Of a DNA stretch of 58,175 bases, positions 17,501 to 28,553 are shown in pieces. Position numbers and translations under genes: made by a program. The stretch comes from an uncultured Actinomycetes bacterium. Lineage in GTDB: Bacteria; Actinomycetota; Thermoleophilia; RBG-16-64-13. A model generated the notes under the pieces. That model had not been told where the DNA came from. It saw nothing but the letters and a program-made list of their open reading frames with translations, and did no database searches. Location of the stretch: NCBI GenBank assembly GCA_937148845.1, contig CAKZRW010000053.1, forward strand, positions 1 to 58,175. Reading direction: 5' to 3'. Every line of letters begins with the position of its first letter. Within the stretch, counting starts at the first letter, position 1.

Positions 17501-17663
17501 CATGCGGGGAGCTTCGCCGGAGCCGTTCCTCGTGCTCCAATTCGACGAGCACACCAATGACGCTGGGGCTATGACCCGCTGCGAAGCCTACCTCGACAGC
17601 AAGGGCTTCCTGCGCTGGTGGGCGCGCGAGGATAAGGTCCGCCTGCCGGTCAGGGAGGGCTAA
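14541..17663 (+). CDS. Double-ASKHA activase of BadF/HgdC type with DUF2229-like C-terminus
   Basis: This 1040-residue cytoplasmic protein joins two BadF/BadG/BcrA/BcrD-type ATPase domains and a DUF2229-like region. Copy 1 (about 1-300) begins 'GIDIGCISVKIAV' and has cysteines in 'NGDCAAGTGSF' and 'AGRCSVFAKSD'. Copy 2 (about 348-620) begins 'YLGIDVGSVSTNLVV' with 'NEACAAGTGSFLEEQ' and 'GERCTVFMERD'. In HgdC-type activators these cysteines bind one [4Fe-4S] cluster at the dimer interface, used for ATP-driven electron transfer to 2-hydroxyacyl-CoA dehydratases. A 'CKGCSNEC' motif follows near residue 640. The next gene starts two bases later. The substrate is unknown; no classical dehydratase subunits are nearby. 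Confidence 0.9.
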   Translation: MATLGIDIGCISVKIAVVGGPEDRDTFETLATGSALFHDPEAEGRVLPHPEAPPVLATAYRRIKGNPTEAARQLLDEVLKALPQGTVTGMAVTGTGGRLLGKLLGVPYENEFKAIARAIGALHPDVTTVFEMGGETSKFIRLETDPATGRIGIADYGTNGDCAAGTGSFMDQQANRLLYNIEEVGDIVCRAGKAASVAGRCSVFAKSDMIHAQQKGYQPPEVLKGLCNAVVRNYRGTITKGKEIGERVAFIGGVAANKGAVAAMREAFETDSDHLIVPTYYAWMGAIGSALTVADEQAGRSLVEIDLSHLDTSLSADFPTSEPLSLERVILLRDRVKPYRFLDTGKIEAYLGIDVGSVSTNLVVLDKAGEVVKEIYVKTDGRPVEVVNRGLAEIYEEMGERLEILGVATTGSGRELIGELVGADLVIDEITAHKTGATFVGRKLLGRVPDTIFEIGGQDSKYISLQDGVVVDFAMNEACAAGTGSFLEEQAEKLGINIIGEFAQLALSSTAPIRLGERCTVFMERDVNAYLQRGAAKKDLVAGLAYSIAYNYLNRLVGQRHIGDTIYFQGGTAYNDSVAAAFSMILGKEIIVPPHNGVMGAIGAALLAREKMAVTEAASRFRGWDLEKVEYTVREFTCKGCSNECDIRQFTIGEEKTYWGDKCSDRYRKRAKVDKEPVIRDLLQFRNALFFSYVTQSEDFTGVLRGETEAPRGTVGIPRAMYTYDRLPFWATFFKSCGFDVVVSRQTDKKIRSLGIDASVAEPCFPIRVAHGHVAELLELGVDWVFVPNVINEETDHPDIESHACPWGQTLPHVLRLAPRFEPAYDRFLTPTIHFRRGPDYVRQTLRKALRPLGIPGKTVDQALKDAYEAQADFRARLLVAGAEALAQLEENDELGIVLVGRPYNIYDPGVNMDIPAKLRRYYGVNVIPIDFLPLWGKDTRAVTPNMFWNYGRKILQAGKIVAEHPNLHIIYMTNFKCGPDSYVKHFMRGASPEPFLVLQFDEHTNDAGAMTRCEAYLDSKGFLRWWAREDKVRLPVREG

Positions 17664-17665
17664 GA

Positions 17666-19105
17666 GTGACAACCGAGACCATCCTCAAGAGCGGTAACGG
17701 CAAAGGCAGTAAACAGGCGGTAGAGCAGGCTTTGGCGGCTCTGCCGCAACCCATAGCCGCCTACACCCCCGACACCAGCCCGGTGAGAGCCGACGTCAAC
17801 CTCAAGGACCGCACCCTTTGGCTCTGCCGCATGCCCTATGGGGGGTCGCGCATGCTGGCCGCTGCCTTCTGCTCCATCGGTCTCGACACCCACGTGACTC
17901 CCGATGAAGACGCCCGCACCTTGGAGCTGGGCGCCAAGTACACTTCTGGCGATGAGTGCTATCCCCAACGCATAGTGTTGGGCGACTACCTCAAGTTGCT
18001 GGAAGATCAAGGGCTGGAGCCTCGCAAGACCGCCTTCCTCCTCCCCACTGCCAACGGACCGTGCCGGTTCGGACAATACGTGGGCCTGCTCCGTCGCGTC
18101 CTTGACGAATTGGGCTACCACGACGTCGAGATCCTCTCGTTCACCTCCGCCGACGGTTATGCGGGCATCGGCGAACAGGCCGGCGAGCTCATCCGCACTG
18201 CTTGGCGAGCTGTGCTCGTGCAGGACATCCTCCTCAAGTTACTGCTGATGACCCGGCCCTACGAGGTGGAGCCGGGAAGCACCGACCGCGTGTACCTGGA
18301 GTGCTTGGACCTCATGGGCGAGATCATCGCCCGACAGAAGATCCCGCATAAGGAACGCATGGTGGCCCTCAAGGCCGGGCTCCGCCGCTGCAAAGAGAAG
18401 TTCTCTGTCATTCCTGTCAAGAAGGAGGACCGTCCCCTGATAGGAGTGGTGGGGGAGATCTTCTGCCGACTCAACACCTTTGCCAACAATGAACTCATCC
18501 GGCACATCGAAGCTCAAGGGGGGGAGTGCTGGTTGGCCGGAGTGGGAGAATGGGTCTGGTATACAAATGCCGAGGCATTCCGCCGCCATCGCGAGGAAAA
18601 ACGCCGTTTCCGCAAAGAGTGGTTGAAGACTTTCCTTACGGCTCGGATCATGCATAAGGATGAGAAGGCCCTTCTTGAGGATTTCCGGGAAGTCTTCGCC
18701 TCGAGGCCGGAGCCCCATATCCATGAGCTGCTCGAGTATGCGCGGCCCTACCTGCCCCAAGAGGGCGCCATGGGCGAGATGGTGCTCTCCACTGGTGGAG
18801 CCATCTATCTCTATCATCAGGGCGCCGACGGCATCGTGGATATCAGTCCGTTCACTTGCATGAACGGCATAGTTACCGAGGCCATCTATCCTCGGGTGAG
18901 CAAGGACCACGAAAACATCCCCATCCGAGTGTTCTACTTCGACGGCACCAACCGCGACCTGGATAGGGACGTCGGCATCTTCTTGGAGCTGGCCAGGACC
19001 TACAAGCGACGCAAGAAGATCCCCGGGCGGGGAAAGTGGTCAGCCGGAAAGATCTCCCGGACCCCGGAGCAGGAGGCGCGTCCGGGCTATAGCCCGACCA
19101 CTTAG
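17666..19105 (+). CDS. Acyl-CoA dehydratase activase-related (HgdB/DUF2229-like) protein
   Basis: A 479-residue protein starting at GTG 17666 with GGGAGG at spacing seven and only two bases after the activase stop. Cysteines in 'SGDECYPQRI', 'NGPCRFGQYV', 'GEIFCRLNTFANNEL' and 'SPFTCMNGI' resemble the cluster-binding cysteines of HgdB-like/double-cubane-cluster proteins. In many anaerobes I believe this region is the C-terminal part of one very large protein with the activase domains. Here the two parts are separate genes. The likely role is acceptor of electrons from the upstream activase. The reaction is not predictable, and the enzyme could reduce a substrate other than a hydroxyacyl-CoA. 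Confidence 0.85.
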   Translation: MTTETILKSGNGKGSKQAVEQALAALPQPIAAYTPDTSPVRADVNLKDRTLWLCRMPYGGSRMLAAAFCSIGLDTHVTPDEDARTLELGAKYTSGDECYPQRIVLGDYLKLLEDQGLEPRKTAFLLPTANGPCRFGQYVGLLRRVLDELGYHDVEILSFTSADGYAGIGEQAGELIRTAWRAVLVQDILLKLLLMTRPYEVEPGSTDRVYLECLDLMGEIIARQKIPHKERMVALKAGLRRCKEKFSVIPVKKEDRPLIGVVGEIFCRLNTFANNELIRHIEAQGGECWLAGVGEWVWYTNAEAFRRHREEKRRFRKEWLKTFLTARIMHKDEKALLEDFREVFASRPEPHIHELLEYARPYLPQEGAMGEMVLSTGGAIYLYHQGADGIVDISPFTCMNGIVTEAIYPRVSKDHENIPIRVFYFDGTNRDLDRDVGIFLELARTYKRRKKIPGRGKWSAGKISRTPEQEARPGYSPTT

Positions 19106-19145
19106 CGGAGTGCACCCGTCATCCCCTCGCCGAAGTAGGTAGGAG

Positions 19146-21851
19146 ATGTTCGCGCGCCTCGGCTCGGTCGCGGTCCGCTTTCGCTGGCCCATACTGGGCG
19201 CCTGGATCCTGCTGGCTGTGGTGCTTACGCTGACTGCACCCAACATAGACGATGTCGCCGTCAGCGACCAGCGAGCCTTCCTCCCCTCGCACGCGCCCAG
19301 CCTCGAGGCCAGTCAGCTGCTGAGGAAGTATTTCCCTGACCGCTACGCTCCCTCTAGCGCTGTCGTCGTGGTCGATGCGGGTCAAGGTAATCGTATCTAC
19401 GCGGAGAGCGGCAGCCCCTCCACCTCGAACCCGAGCACCACCCCCCGCCACGGTGGCGCCTCAAACCCAGGCTCAGCCTCCCCCGTGCCCTCCCCTGCCA
19501 GCTCGACGTCTCCGGCCGCCGGCTTCATCGCCGGACTCACCGATTGGCTGAGCGCAGCCGAAGCACCAGAAGCGGTCGACCAAGTGTTCTCCCCCACGCT
19601 CGGTGATGAGCAGACGCGCGCGAGTCTGGTGAGCCCGGATGGACAGGTGGCCCTGCTTCTGGTGCGCTTTGCCAAGGTCGGAACCGAGCCCACTACCAAA
19701 GAGGCCATGGCCGCCCTACGCGAACGGCTTCGGCAGGCTCCAGCCGGGGTCACTGCCTACATGACCGGCGACGGCCCTATCCTTGCCGCATACGCAAGCA
19801 GCTCCCGAGGGAGCGTCGACTCAACCACCTGGATAACCATCACCCTGGTGGTGGTGATCCTTCTTCTCATCTACCGCTCGCCGGTGAGCCCCTTCATCCC
19901 GCTTCTTACCATCTCGTTGGCCTACGCCATCTCCCGAGCCGTCATCGCTTCCCTGGGTTCCGGTCCGCTCACCATCTCCATGTATACCAATGTGTTCTTG
20001 ATAGTGGTGCTTTTCGGAGCCGGCACCGACTACTGTCTCTTCCTAATCAGTCGCTTCCGGGAAGAGATGGCCGACGTGACCACCCCGGAACCGGCGGTAA
20101 AGACCACCGTGCGCTCGGTGGGCGAGACCATCGCTTCCTCCGCAGGCACTGTCATCGTGGGCCTCGCCATGATGATCTTTGCCGAACTGGGTCTGTACAA
20201 CACCACAGGGCCCGCCATAGCCATCGGGGTGGTCATAGCTCTCCTGGCCGGTCTGACCCTGACCCCGGCCCTACTTACTGTGCTGGGCGAGCTGGCCTTC
20301 TGGCCGCGTAAAGCTCGCCACCTCCGCGAGTCCGGCTATTGGTACCGGTGGGCGGATGGGGTGGTCCGGCGACCCCTGCTGGCTTTGCTGGTGCCAGTCG
20401 TGGTGTTGGTGCCACTGGCTGTCTACGGTAGCGGCCTGTCCCGCGACTTCGACCTCTTAGGCGACCTGCCTGCAGAGGCAGAAGCTAGGCGCGGTTTCAA
20501 TGTCCTGGCTACCCACTTCGGTCCGGGACAGATGCAGCCCCTTAACGTGGTAGCAGTAGACCAGGCCGGCCTCGATACTCCTGACGGGCTTGCCCGGGTG
20601 GACGCCCTGGCCGAACAGCTGGAGGCCCTGCCTCACGTGAAGCTGGTCAGGAGCTTTACCGGCTCTCTGCCCGACCCCGCCACTTTGAGCGTAGCCTCCC
20701 AACTTCGCACCCAGAGCCAGGCCGTCAGTCAGGGCCTGGCCTCCCTGGAAGCGGCTCTTGCTTCCGGTCAGACCTCGCCCGCCTCGCGAGCCTTGCTGGA
20801 AGAAGCCGCGGCCGCACTTAAGGACGTCTATGGTTACCTCACGCAGCTTGCGGCCGGCTATCCGGAGACGAGTTCGCAACCCGGTTATCAGCAGGCGGTC
20901 AGAGCGCTACTGGGCCTGGCTGCGGTCCAGGCGGCGCTGACGGACCCTGCACCGAACGAACCACCATCCGCTCAACAGGCTTCGTTCGCTCAGGTCCGCC
21001 TCTACCTGCAGGACTTGATCAGCGGTCTGGACTCCCTGGAGACCTACTTTGCCCCTAGACCGGAGGCTAGACTTCTTCCCCGCCTCTACCTCGAGCGGAA
21101 CGAAGGACTCCGCGCTCTCCGTGACGCCTACTTCTCCACAGACGGCGCGGCCGCTCGCCTGCTAGTAGTACTTGACACCGGTCCTTACACCCCGGAAGCC
21201 CTAGGCACTGTGGATCGCATCCGCCAGGTGATGGCCCAGAGCGGCCTGCACGGGGGCGTGGAAGGGAACTCCGCCGTGCTCCTCGATCTGCGGGAAGCCT
21301 CCAGTCGGGACTTGACCCGGGCGTACGTGTTCGTTCTGGCTGGCATACTGGTCGTCCTCGTACTACTGCTCCGCGCTTTGGTGGCCCCGCTCTACCTGAT
21401 ACTCACCATCCTTCTTTCCTACTCGGCCACTCTGGGCGTTACCCGCCTCCTTTTCGTAGATCTGTTGGGACAGGAGGGCATCACCTGGTGGGTGCCCCTC
21501 TTCATGTTCGTGATGTTGGTGGCCTTGGGCATGGACTACAACATCTTCCTCATCGGACGCGTGAAGGAAGAAGTGGCCGGCGGGGACATCAAGCAGGGCA
21601 CTCGTCGCGCTTTGGCGCGGACGGGCGGCATCATCACTTCTGCTGGCATCATCATGGCCGGCACCTTCGCGAGCATGATGAGCTCCAGCCTGCTGGGGCT
21701 TCTTCAGATCGGCTTTGCCGTGACCTTCGGCGTGCTGCTCGACACCTTCGTGGTGCGCACCACCCTGGTACCCGCGCTCACCGTGCTCCTCGGGCGCTGG
21801 GCCTGGTGGCCCCGGCGTAGGCTAGACGTACGCTGGCGGGACCACTCGTAG
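19146..21851 (+). CDS. MMPL-family (RND) transporter
   Basis: A 901-residue inner-membrane exporter with the MMPL duplication: each half has one helix, a large outer loop and five further helices. The paired signatures 'GAGTDYCLFLISR' (about residue 285) and 'GMDYNIFLIGRVKEE' (about residue 797) sit in helix 4 of each half and carry the proton-relay Asp-Tyr pair. The first outer loop has a Ser/Pro/Thr-rich linker near residues 88-125, likely disordered. The start ATG 19146 follows AGGTAGGAG. It is 40 bases after the activase module, so co-transcription is possible. MMPL proteins export lipids, siderophores or drugs; the cargo is unknown. Its 3' end overlaps the convergent gene by 30 bases. 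Confidence 0.92.
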   Translation: MFARLGSVAVRFRWPILGAWILLAVVLTLTAPNIDDVAVSDQRAFLPSHAPSLEASQLLRKYFPDRYAPSSAVVVVDAGQGNRIYAESGSPSTSNPSTTPRHGGASNPGSASPVPSPASSTSPAAGFIAGLTDWLSAAEAPEAVDQVFSPTLGDEQTRASLVSPDGQVALLLVRFAKVGTEPTTKEAMAALRERLRQAPAGVTAYMTGDGPILAAYASSSRGSVDSTTWITITLVVVILLLIYRSPVSPFIPLLTISLAYAISRAVIASLGSGPLTISMYTNVFLIVVLFGAGTDYCLFLISRFREEMADVTTPEPAVKTTVRSVGETIASSAGTVIVGLAMMIFAELGLYNTTGPAIAIGVVIALLAGLTLTPALLTVLGELAFWPRKARHLRESGYWYRWADGVVRRPLLALLVPVVVLVPLAVYGSGLSRDFDLLGDLPAEAEARRGFNVLATHFGPGQMQPLNVVAVDQAGLDTPDGLARVDALAEQLEALPHVKLVRSFTGSLPDPATLSVASQLRTQSQAVSQGLASLEAALASGQTSPASRALLEEAAAALKDVYGYLTQLAAGYPETSSQPGYQQAVRALLGLAAVQAALTDPAPNEPPSAQQASFAQVRLYLQDLISGLDSLETYFAPRPEARLLPRLYLERNEGLRALRDAYFSTDGAAARLLVVLDTGPYTPEALGTVDRIRQVMAQSGLHGGVEGNSAVLLDLREASSRDLTRAYVFVLAGILVVLVLLLRALVAPLYLILTILLSYSATLGVTRLLFVDLLGQEGITWWVPLFMFVMLVALGMDYNIFLIGRVKEEVAGGDIKQGTRRALARTGGIITSAGIIMAGTFASMMSSSLLGLLQIGFAVTFGVLLDTFVVRTTLVPALTVLLGRWAWWPRRRLDVRWRDHS

Positions 21852-22571
21852 CCAGTCGTCCGTGGGCCTCTCCAGGACGAAAGTGCTCGCGAAATCCACC
21901 CCGGGTTCCAAGAAGGGATAGCGGTCATACTTGGCCCACTCGGGCTTGGTGTACTGGGGCGGCCGCTCGATCACCGAGTCCACCCACCCTCTCGCGTTCT
22001 CATACCAGAGTTCCGATACACGGTGCCAATTCGCAGATACCGTGGATTGCGGGTGCATGAAGGCGGGCAGGACTTTCTCCACTGCTACTGGCGGGGCGAT
22101 GACCTTGTAGCTGAAAAAACGGGTGAGCCCGGGCTGCTTCATCACCTCAGGCGCGTGCACGTTCAGATACCAGTCCTCGCCCTCTTCTACACTCACACCC
22201 TCCGGATATCGGAAAACGGTCAGCCAACGGAAGATGGTCCGTTCTGCGAAGGAGGCCTCCCGACCTAGGAAATCTTCAGTAGGAGCAGCAGGTACGTTCA
22301 CCATGATGACCTTGAGCGGGACCACTTCCTTGGTCATGGAGAGATAGCCCAGAGGCTGCTCGCCCTCACCTCGGTTGAGGTTCTCATGCACCTTGTAATT
22401 GAAGTAGCCGAAGGCTTCCGCTCCCGGTGGCGGCGGCACCGCTCGGAAACTCAGGTAGCTTACCGGATGGTTCCGCAGTACTTCCGGCACGTGGTAGCGG
22501 TAGAACCACCGCTCAGCAGCCGGCAGGTCATTCATGTCGAGAAGATGATGCAGAATGATGGTCTTGATCAC
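21822..22571 (-). CDS. EthD-like dimeric alpha/beta-barrel protein (tandem)
   Basis: A 249-residue soluble protein. I prefer GTG 22571 ('VIKTIILHH'), with AGGGAG eleven bases upstream, over another GTG six codons earlier. Two halves have related motifs: 'ERWFYRYHVPEVLRNHP' near residue 25 and 'DWYLNVHAPEVMKQPGL' near residue 133. Each resembles the histidine-containing segment of EthD/dimeric alpha-beta-barrel proteins, so this is probably a duplicated barrel. Such proteins are often auxiliary to degradation enzymes or act as small monooxygenases. No cofactor motif is visible and the function is unknown. It overlaps the convergent MMPL gene by 30 bases. Confidence 0.65.
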   Translation of the reverse strand: MIKTIILHHLLDMNDLPAAERWFYRYHVPEVLRNHPVSYLSFRAVPPPPGAEAFGYFNYKVHENLNRGEGEQPLGYLSMTKEVVPLKVIMVNVPAAPTEDFLGREASFAERTIFRWLTVFRYPEGVSVEEGEDWYLNVHAPEVMKQPGLTRFFSYKVIAPPVAVEKVLPAFMHPQSTVSANWHRVSELWYENARGWVDSVIERPPQYTKPEWAKYDRYPFLEPGVDFASTFVLERPTDDWLRVVPPAYV

Positions 22572-22714
22572 TGTCCGCTCCCTGCCCACACAACGGTCGC
22601 CTGGTAACGTGTCTCTCCTGGTCTAGGAATAGTAACCGGGCACCAGGCCGAGTGCAATTGGTCAGCTCTTGTTACCAGTCCCAAGCGTGGCCGCGAGCAC
22701 GCCCTGATCTGAGA

Positions 22715-23950
22715 CTACGTGCCTCGCTGACGACGAGCCAAGCGTATCCCCACCCGCAGCCACAGTCCAGCACTCACCAGGCCCACTGCCAGAGTGAGGG
22801 CTCCCAGCACCACCACTCTACTCCCCAACTCGAGCGACACGATGACCATCCCGATGCTGCCCATGACCATGTGGGTGGCCCCCATGAGGGCTGACATGGA
22901 ACCGGCGTCGGATTCATGCTGATCGAGGAGCAGGGAGGTGGTCGGCGGTCGCATGCAGCTCAGGGCCAGGCCACTGGGCAGTACGGTCAGGATGAAAGCC
23001 CAAGGCCCTCTCCCCCCTACCACCAGCACCAGGAGCCCGCTCAAGGCGATCATCGCGAGACAGCCGGTGACGATGGAGTTCCGCTGCCAAGTGCGCGACA
23101 GCCGGATGTAAAGCAGGGGCCCCACCGCCAGCCCCACAGCGAAAAGCGCGAAGAACAAGCTGAACCCCTGACTGCTCACCCCGAAATCATCCTGGTAGAT
23201 GTAGGAAGACGAAGAGATGAAAGCCATCCCCGAGAGACTTACGGGCGCAAATATCAGGAGCAGACGGGCAAAGGTGGGATGGGCCAGAACCACACCCAAC
23301 CGCCGTAGCGAAGCCAACGGCGAACCGGTGTTCTTGAGGGCCAAGGTCTCGGCGTAGGCCACGGTCATTAGGACCGCTACCAACCCCAGAAAGGCCTGGG
23401 CCCAGAAGGTCCCTCGCCAGGAACTCAGATTCAATATCGCTGCCCCCACCATGGGCGCCACTGCCGGCGAGATCACGACCATGGACTGGACCATAGCCAG
23501 GATCGCCTCCCGCCGCCTACCCCGGTACACATCCTTGACAATGGCGGTAGCCACCGCTGTCCCTGCTCCAGCCCCCACGGCTTGGAGCACCCGGAAGAGC
23601 ATCAGGAAATAGACGTTCGGCGAGAGAGCACAGAGACCCCCGGCCAACGTGTAGGCACAGAGCCCCACCAGCAGTATCGGCCGACGTCCATAGCGGTCGC
23701 TTAGCGGCCCCCAGATGAGCAGCGACACGGCGTAGAAGACGAAAAAGAGGATGAGGGTCAGATTGGTCTGGTACTCCGGGACCCCGAAGTACTGGGTCAT
23801 GTGGGGAAGAGCAGGCAGATAGAGGTCGGTGGAAAGGGGGATGAAGGCGCTCAGTATAGTCAGAAAGGCGATCAGCCCCTTCTTACCAAGGCGCCGTTGT
23901 TGCCCAGAGAGATCATCGGGACGGACGCCGGTCTGCCGGTCCTCGCTCAT
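22715..23950 (-). CDS. Bcr/CflA-like multidrug efflux MFS transporter
   Basis: A 411-residue, twelve-helix major-facilitator protein. The start at ATG 23950 overlaps the hutI stop by four bases; an upstream open extension reads through hutI in another frame and is rejected. The opening 'LIAFLTILSAFIPLSTDLYLPALPHM' region carries the 'STDLYLPALP' hallmark of Bcr/CflA carriers. The loop 2-3 motif 'GPLSDRYGRRPILLVG' and motif C-like 'VVISPAVAPMVGAAIL' are intact. Family members export drugs, sulfonamides, bicyclomycin or dipeptides by proton antiport. Coupling to hutI is unusual and the natural substrate is unclear. Confidence 0.9.
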   Translation of the reverse strand: MSEDRQTGVRPDDLSGQQRRLGKKGLIAFLTILSAFIPLSTDLYLPALPHMTQYFGVPEYQTNLTLILFFVFYAVSLLIWGPLSDRYGRRPILLVGLCAYTLAGGLCALSPNVYFLMLFRVLQAVGAGAGTAVATAIVKDVYRGRRREAILAMVQSMVVISPAVAPMVGAAILNLSSWRGTFWAQAFLGLVAVLMTVAYAETLALKNTGSPLASLRRLGVVLAHPTFARLLLIFAPVSLSGMAFISSSSYIYQDDFGVSSQGFSLFFALFAVGLAVGPLLYIRLSRTWQRNSIVTGCLAMIALSGLLVLVVGGRGPWAFILTVLPSGLALSCMRPPTTSLLLDQHESDAGSMSALMGATHMVMGSIGMVIVSLELGSRVVVLGALTLAVGLVSAGLWLRVGIRLARRQRGT

Positions 23951-25266
23951 TCGTCCGCAACGAGGTCGCGCTTGACCACCAGCTTGCCGGCTTTGAACAC
24001 CCGCCAGATAGGATTCATGCCATAACGGTAGGGCACTTCCACCTGACGAGAGTGATCGAGGATCAGGATGTCGGCTTTCTTGCCCACCTCCAGGCTGCCC
24101 ACCTCGTCCTCGAGCGCGAGCGCCCTTGCTGCCTCGATGGTGATAGCCCGTAGCACCTCGTCCAAGGTCATATGGAGTTGAGAGCAGCCCATCGTGGCCA
24201 TCAGCCATAAGTTCTGAGTCGGACTCGACCCAGGGTTGAAGTCGGTGCTCAGAGCTACCCGCACCCCGGCGTCCAGCATTCGCCGAGCCGGCGCATACCC
24301 GCCTTCGCCTAGGAAGAAGGTGGCACCCGGCAGCAGCACCGCCACCGGGACCCGGTGGCCATCCATCGACTCCGCCAGTGCTCTTATGCCTGCCTCAGAG
24401 ATATGGTCCAGATGGTCGACCGATACGGCGCCGAGCTCGGCGGCCATCTCGGTTCCGCCCATATAGGTCAGCTGGTCGGCATGCAGTTTGGGAAGGAGTC
24501 CATGCTCAAGCCCAGCCGAGAGCACCCGACGACACTGTTCAGCATCGAAGGCGCCTTGCTCACAGAAAGCGTCACAGAAGCGAGCCAGTTTCTTCTTGGC
24601 TACAGCCGGGATCATCTTCTTCACGATGTGTTTGACGTAGTCGTCTGGTCGGTCGCTGTACTCCACCGGCACGACGTGAGCGGCAAGCAGGGTGGGGACC
24701 ACGTCTACCGGATGGCTCTGGGAGACATCCCGATAGATCTCCAGCAGCCGCACTTCCTGATCGACCGACAGACCATAGCCGCTCTTGGCCTCGACTGTGG
24801 TCACGCCATAGCGGAGAAAGCGGTCCAACCTCTTGCGCACCAGGGCGCGCAAGACCTCGTCGCTGGCTTCCCGCGTGGCGTAGACGGTGCTGAGAATGCC
24901 TCCGCCCGCTTCCGCGATCTCTTGATAGGTGGCTCCCCCGGCGCGTAACTGGAACTCGTCCGCCCGATCCCCTGCCCAGGCCAAGTGACTGTGGCACTCC
25001 ACTAGCCCGGGCATGACTACCCGCCCGTCGGCGTCCACGGTCACCCCCCCGCGGACCAGACGTACTTCTTCTCTGAGGTTGGCTCCGGGGCCCACCCAGA
25101 CGATACGTCCTTCGCGAGCTGCCACCGCCCCTTGGCGGATCGTCCCCGCATCAGGGCGGCGCCCAGCCTGCCGACTCCGCGCCGCGCAGGTGAGCAGTTC
25201 TGACGCGCCCGTGATGATGAGGTCGGCTTCGACCCAGGTCTGGTTCGCTTTCGTGGCAGACTCCAC
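23947..25266 (-). CDS. hutI: Imidazolonepropionase
   Basis: HutI hydrolyses 4-imidazolone-5-propionate to N-formimino-L-glutamate in histidine degradation. The 439-residue form starts at GTG 25266 with GGAG eight bases ahead; an in-frame start at 25338 would add 24 atypical residues. The metal-dependent amidohydrolase motifs are present: 'CHSHLAWAGDRADEF' (two His), 'AKSGYGL', 'AAHVVPVEY', 'KLHADQ' and 'STDFNPGSSPT' (metal Asp). 'AGGGILSTVYATR' is characteristic of HutI. No hutH, hutU or formiminotransferase lies in the window, so the rest of the pathway is elsewhere or the enzyme serves another imidazolone route. Confidence 0.92.
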   Translation of the reverse strand: MESATKANQTWVEADLIITGASELLTCAARSRQAGRRPDAGTIRQGAVAAREGRIVWVGPGANLREEVRLVRGGVTVDADGRVVMPGLVECHSHLAWAGDRADEFQLRAGGATYQEIAEAGGGILSTVYATREASDEVLRALVRKRLDRFLRYGVTTVEAKSGYGLSVDQEVRLLEIYRDVSQSHPVDVVPTLLAAHVVPVEYSDRPDDYVKHIVKKMIPAVAKKKLARFCDAFCEQGAFDAEQCRRVLSAGLEHGLLPKLHADQLTYMGGTEMAAELGAVSVDHLDHISEAGIRALAESMDGHRVPVAVLLPGATFFLGEGGYAPARRMLDAGVRVALSTDFNPGSSPTQNLWLMATMGCSQLHMTLDEVLRAITIEAARALALEDEVGSLEVGKKADILILDHSRQVEVPYRYGMNPIWRVFKAGKLVVKRDLVADE

Positions 25267-25589
25267 TTCGTTCTCCGTGTTACCCGTGGGGGCCCATAGC
25301 GGTACGAGACCCTTTGCGTGAGGCCATGCTGGCCGCAACTCGAGGCCCGTTCCCCGTCATGTCAGATGATATGCCTTCCGAGGCTCTCGTGCACTGTCGA
25401 AGCTCGCCTCTGCTTTGCAGGCTCGCGCCCACTCGCCGACCTCGCAGGCGCTCGCTCACGGCCCCGGCCGCCTCGAGCGGCGAGGGGCCCTCGATAAGAG
25501 CCGCCCGCCGCACGGCTGTGCGGCGGGCGGCCTGCCTCCCACTAAGACCGCGGCTAGGTTGACAACCGCGGCCTCATCTCGCTCGCCGA
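25267..25589. other. Intergenic region between hppA and hutI
   Basis: This 323-base gap separates two minus-strand genes and should hold the hppA terminator and the hutI promoter. It contains the strong hairpin at 25500-25531 and a weaker CCGCGG...CCGCGG inverted repeat at 25549-25572. No small gene is supported. hutI's own Shine-Dalgarno sequence is at about 25274-25277. Confidence 0.55.
25500..25531 (-). terminator. 14-bp stem-loop downstream of hppA
   Basis: Perfect arms 25500-25513 and 25518-25531 (GCCGCCCGCCGCAC and its complement) enclose the loop GGCT. It lies about 60 bases after the hppA stop. Only a short TCTTAT follows on the minus strand, so it may act as a strong RNA 3'-end stabiliser or a Rho-assisted terminator rather than a textbook intrinsic terminator. 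Confidence 0.65.
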
Positions 25590-28073
<2,484 letters not shown>

Positions 28074-28371
28074 CAAGCACTGCCTCCTTCTTGGCCGTGA
28101 CGGTAGTTGACCCACGCGGGCGCTCCCGAGGCGTGACCCGCGAGACAGGCCAGACCTGCCCCCCGGCTGCGGCGCTCACCCCCGTCCCTACGCCCATACA
28201 CCTCGAGTCTAGACCTGACTCTTCATGCTACAGAACCCGGGCCTAGCCCGTCAAGAAACCCCGCCAGGATTGAAGTTGTGGAAAAATGGTAATAAACCGC
28301 GGGTGTAGGCTTCGGGCGTGGGCACGACCCCAATCAGCGCCCTGAAGGCCCCGATCAGAAAGGATAGACTG

Positions 28372-28536
28372 ATGGAGAAGTGGCAGTGCCTGTTGTGCGG
28401 ATACATCTACGACCCCGAAGTGGGCGACCCTACCCAGGGGATAGAACCAGGGACCGCCTTTGAAGACCTGCCTGACGACTGGGAATGCCCTGATTGCGGG
28501 GCCAGCAAGGACGAATTCGAGAAAATGGCGGACTGA
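28372..28536 (+). CDS. Rubredoxin
   Basis: A 54-residue electron carrier with one iron on four cysteines: '[15 protein letters not shown]' and '[12 protein letters not shown]'. Start ATG 28372 has AAAGGA at spacing seven; an upstream in-frame extension from 28318 is not rubredoxin-like. Rubredoxins supply electrons to oxygen- or peroxide-reducing enzymes and to some oxidoreductases in anaerobes. It stands alone between divergent hppA and convergent phosphoglycerate mutase. A possible partner in the window is the DPS-like ferritin or a flavin reductase, but no linkage is visible. The 298-base gap before it has an A/T-rich patch at 28270-28300 that may be its promoter. Confidence 0.96.
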   Translation: MEKWQCLLCGYIYDPEVGDPTQGIEPGTAFEDLPDDWECPDCGASKDEFEKMAD

Positions 28537-28553
28537 GCTGGGCACCGAGGGAC

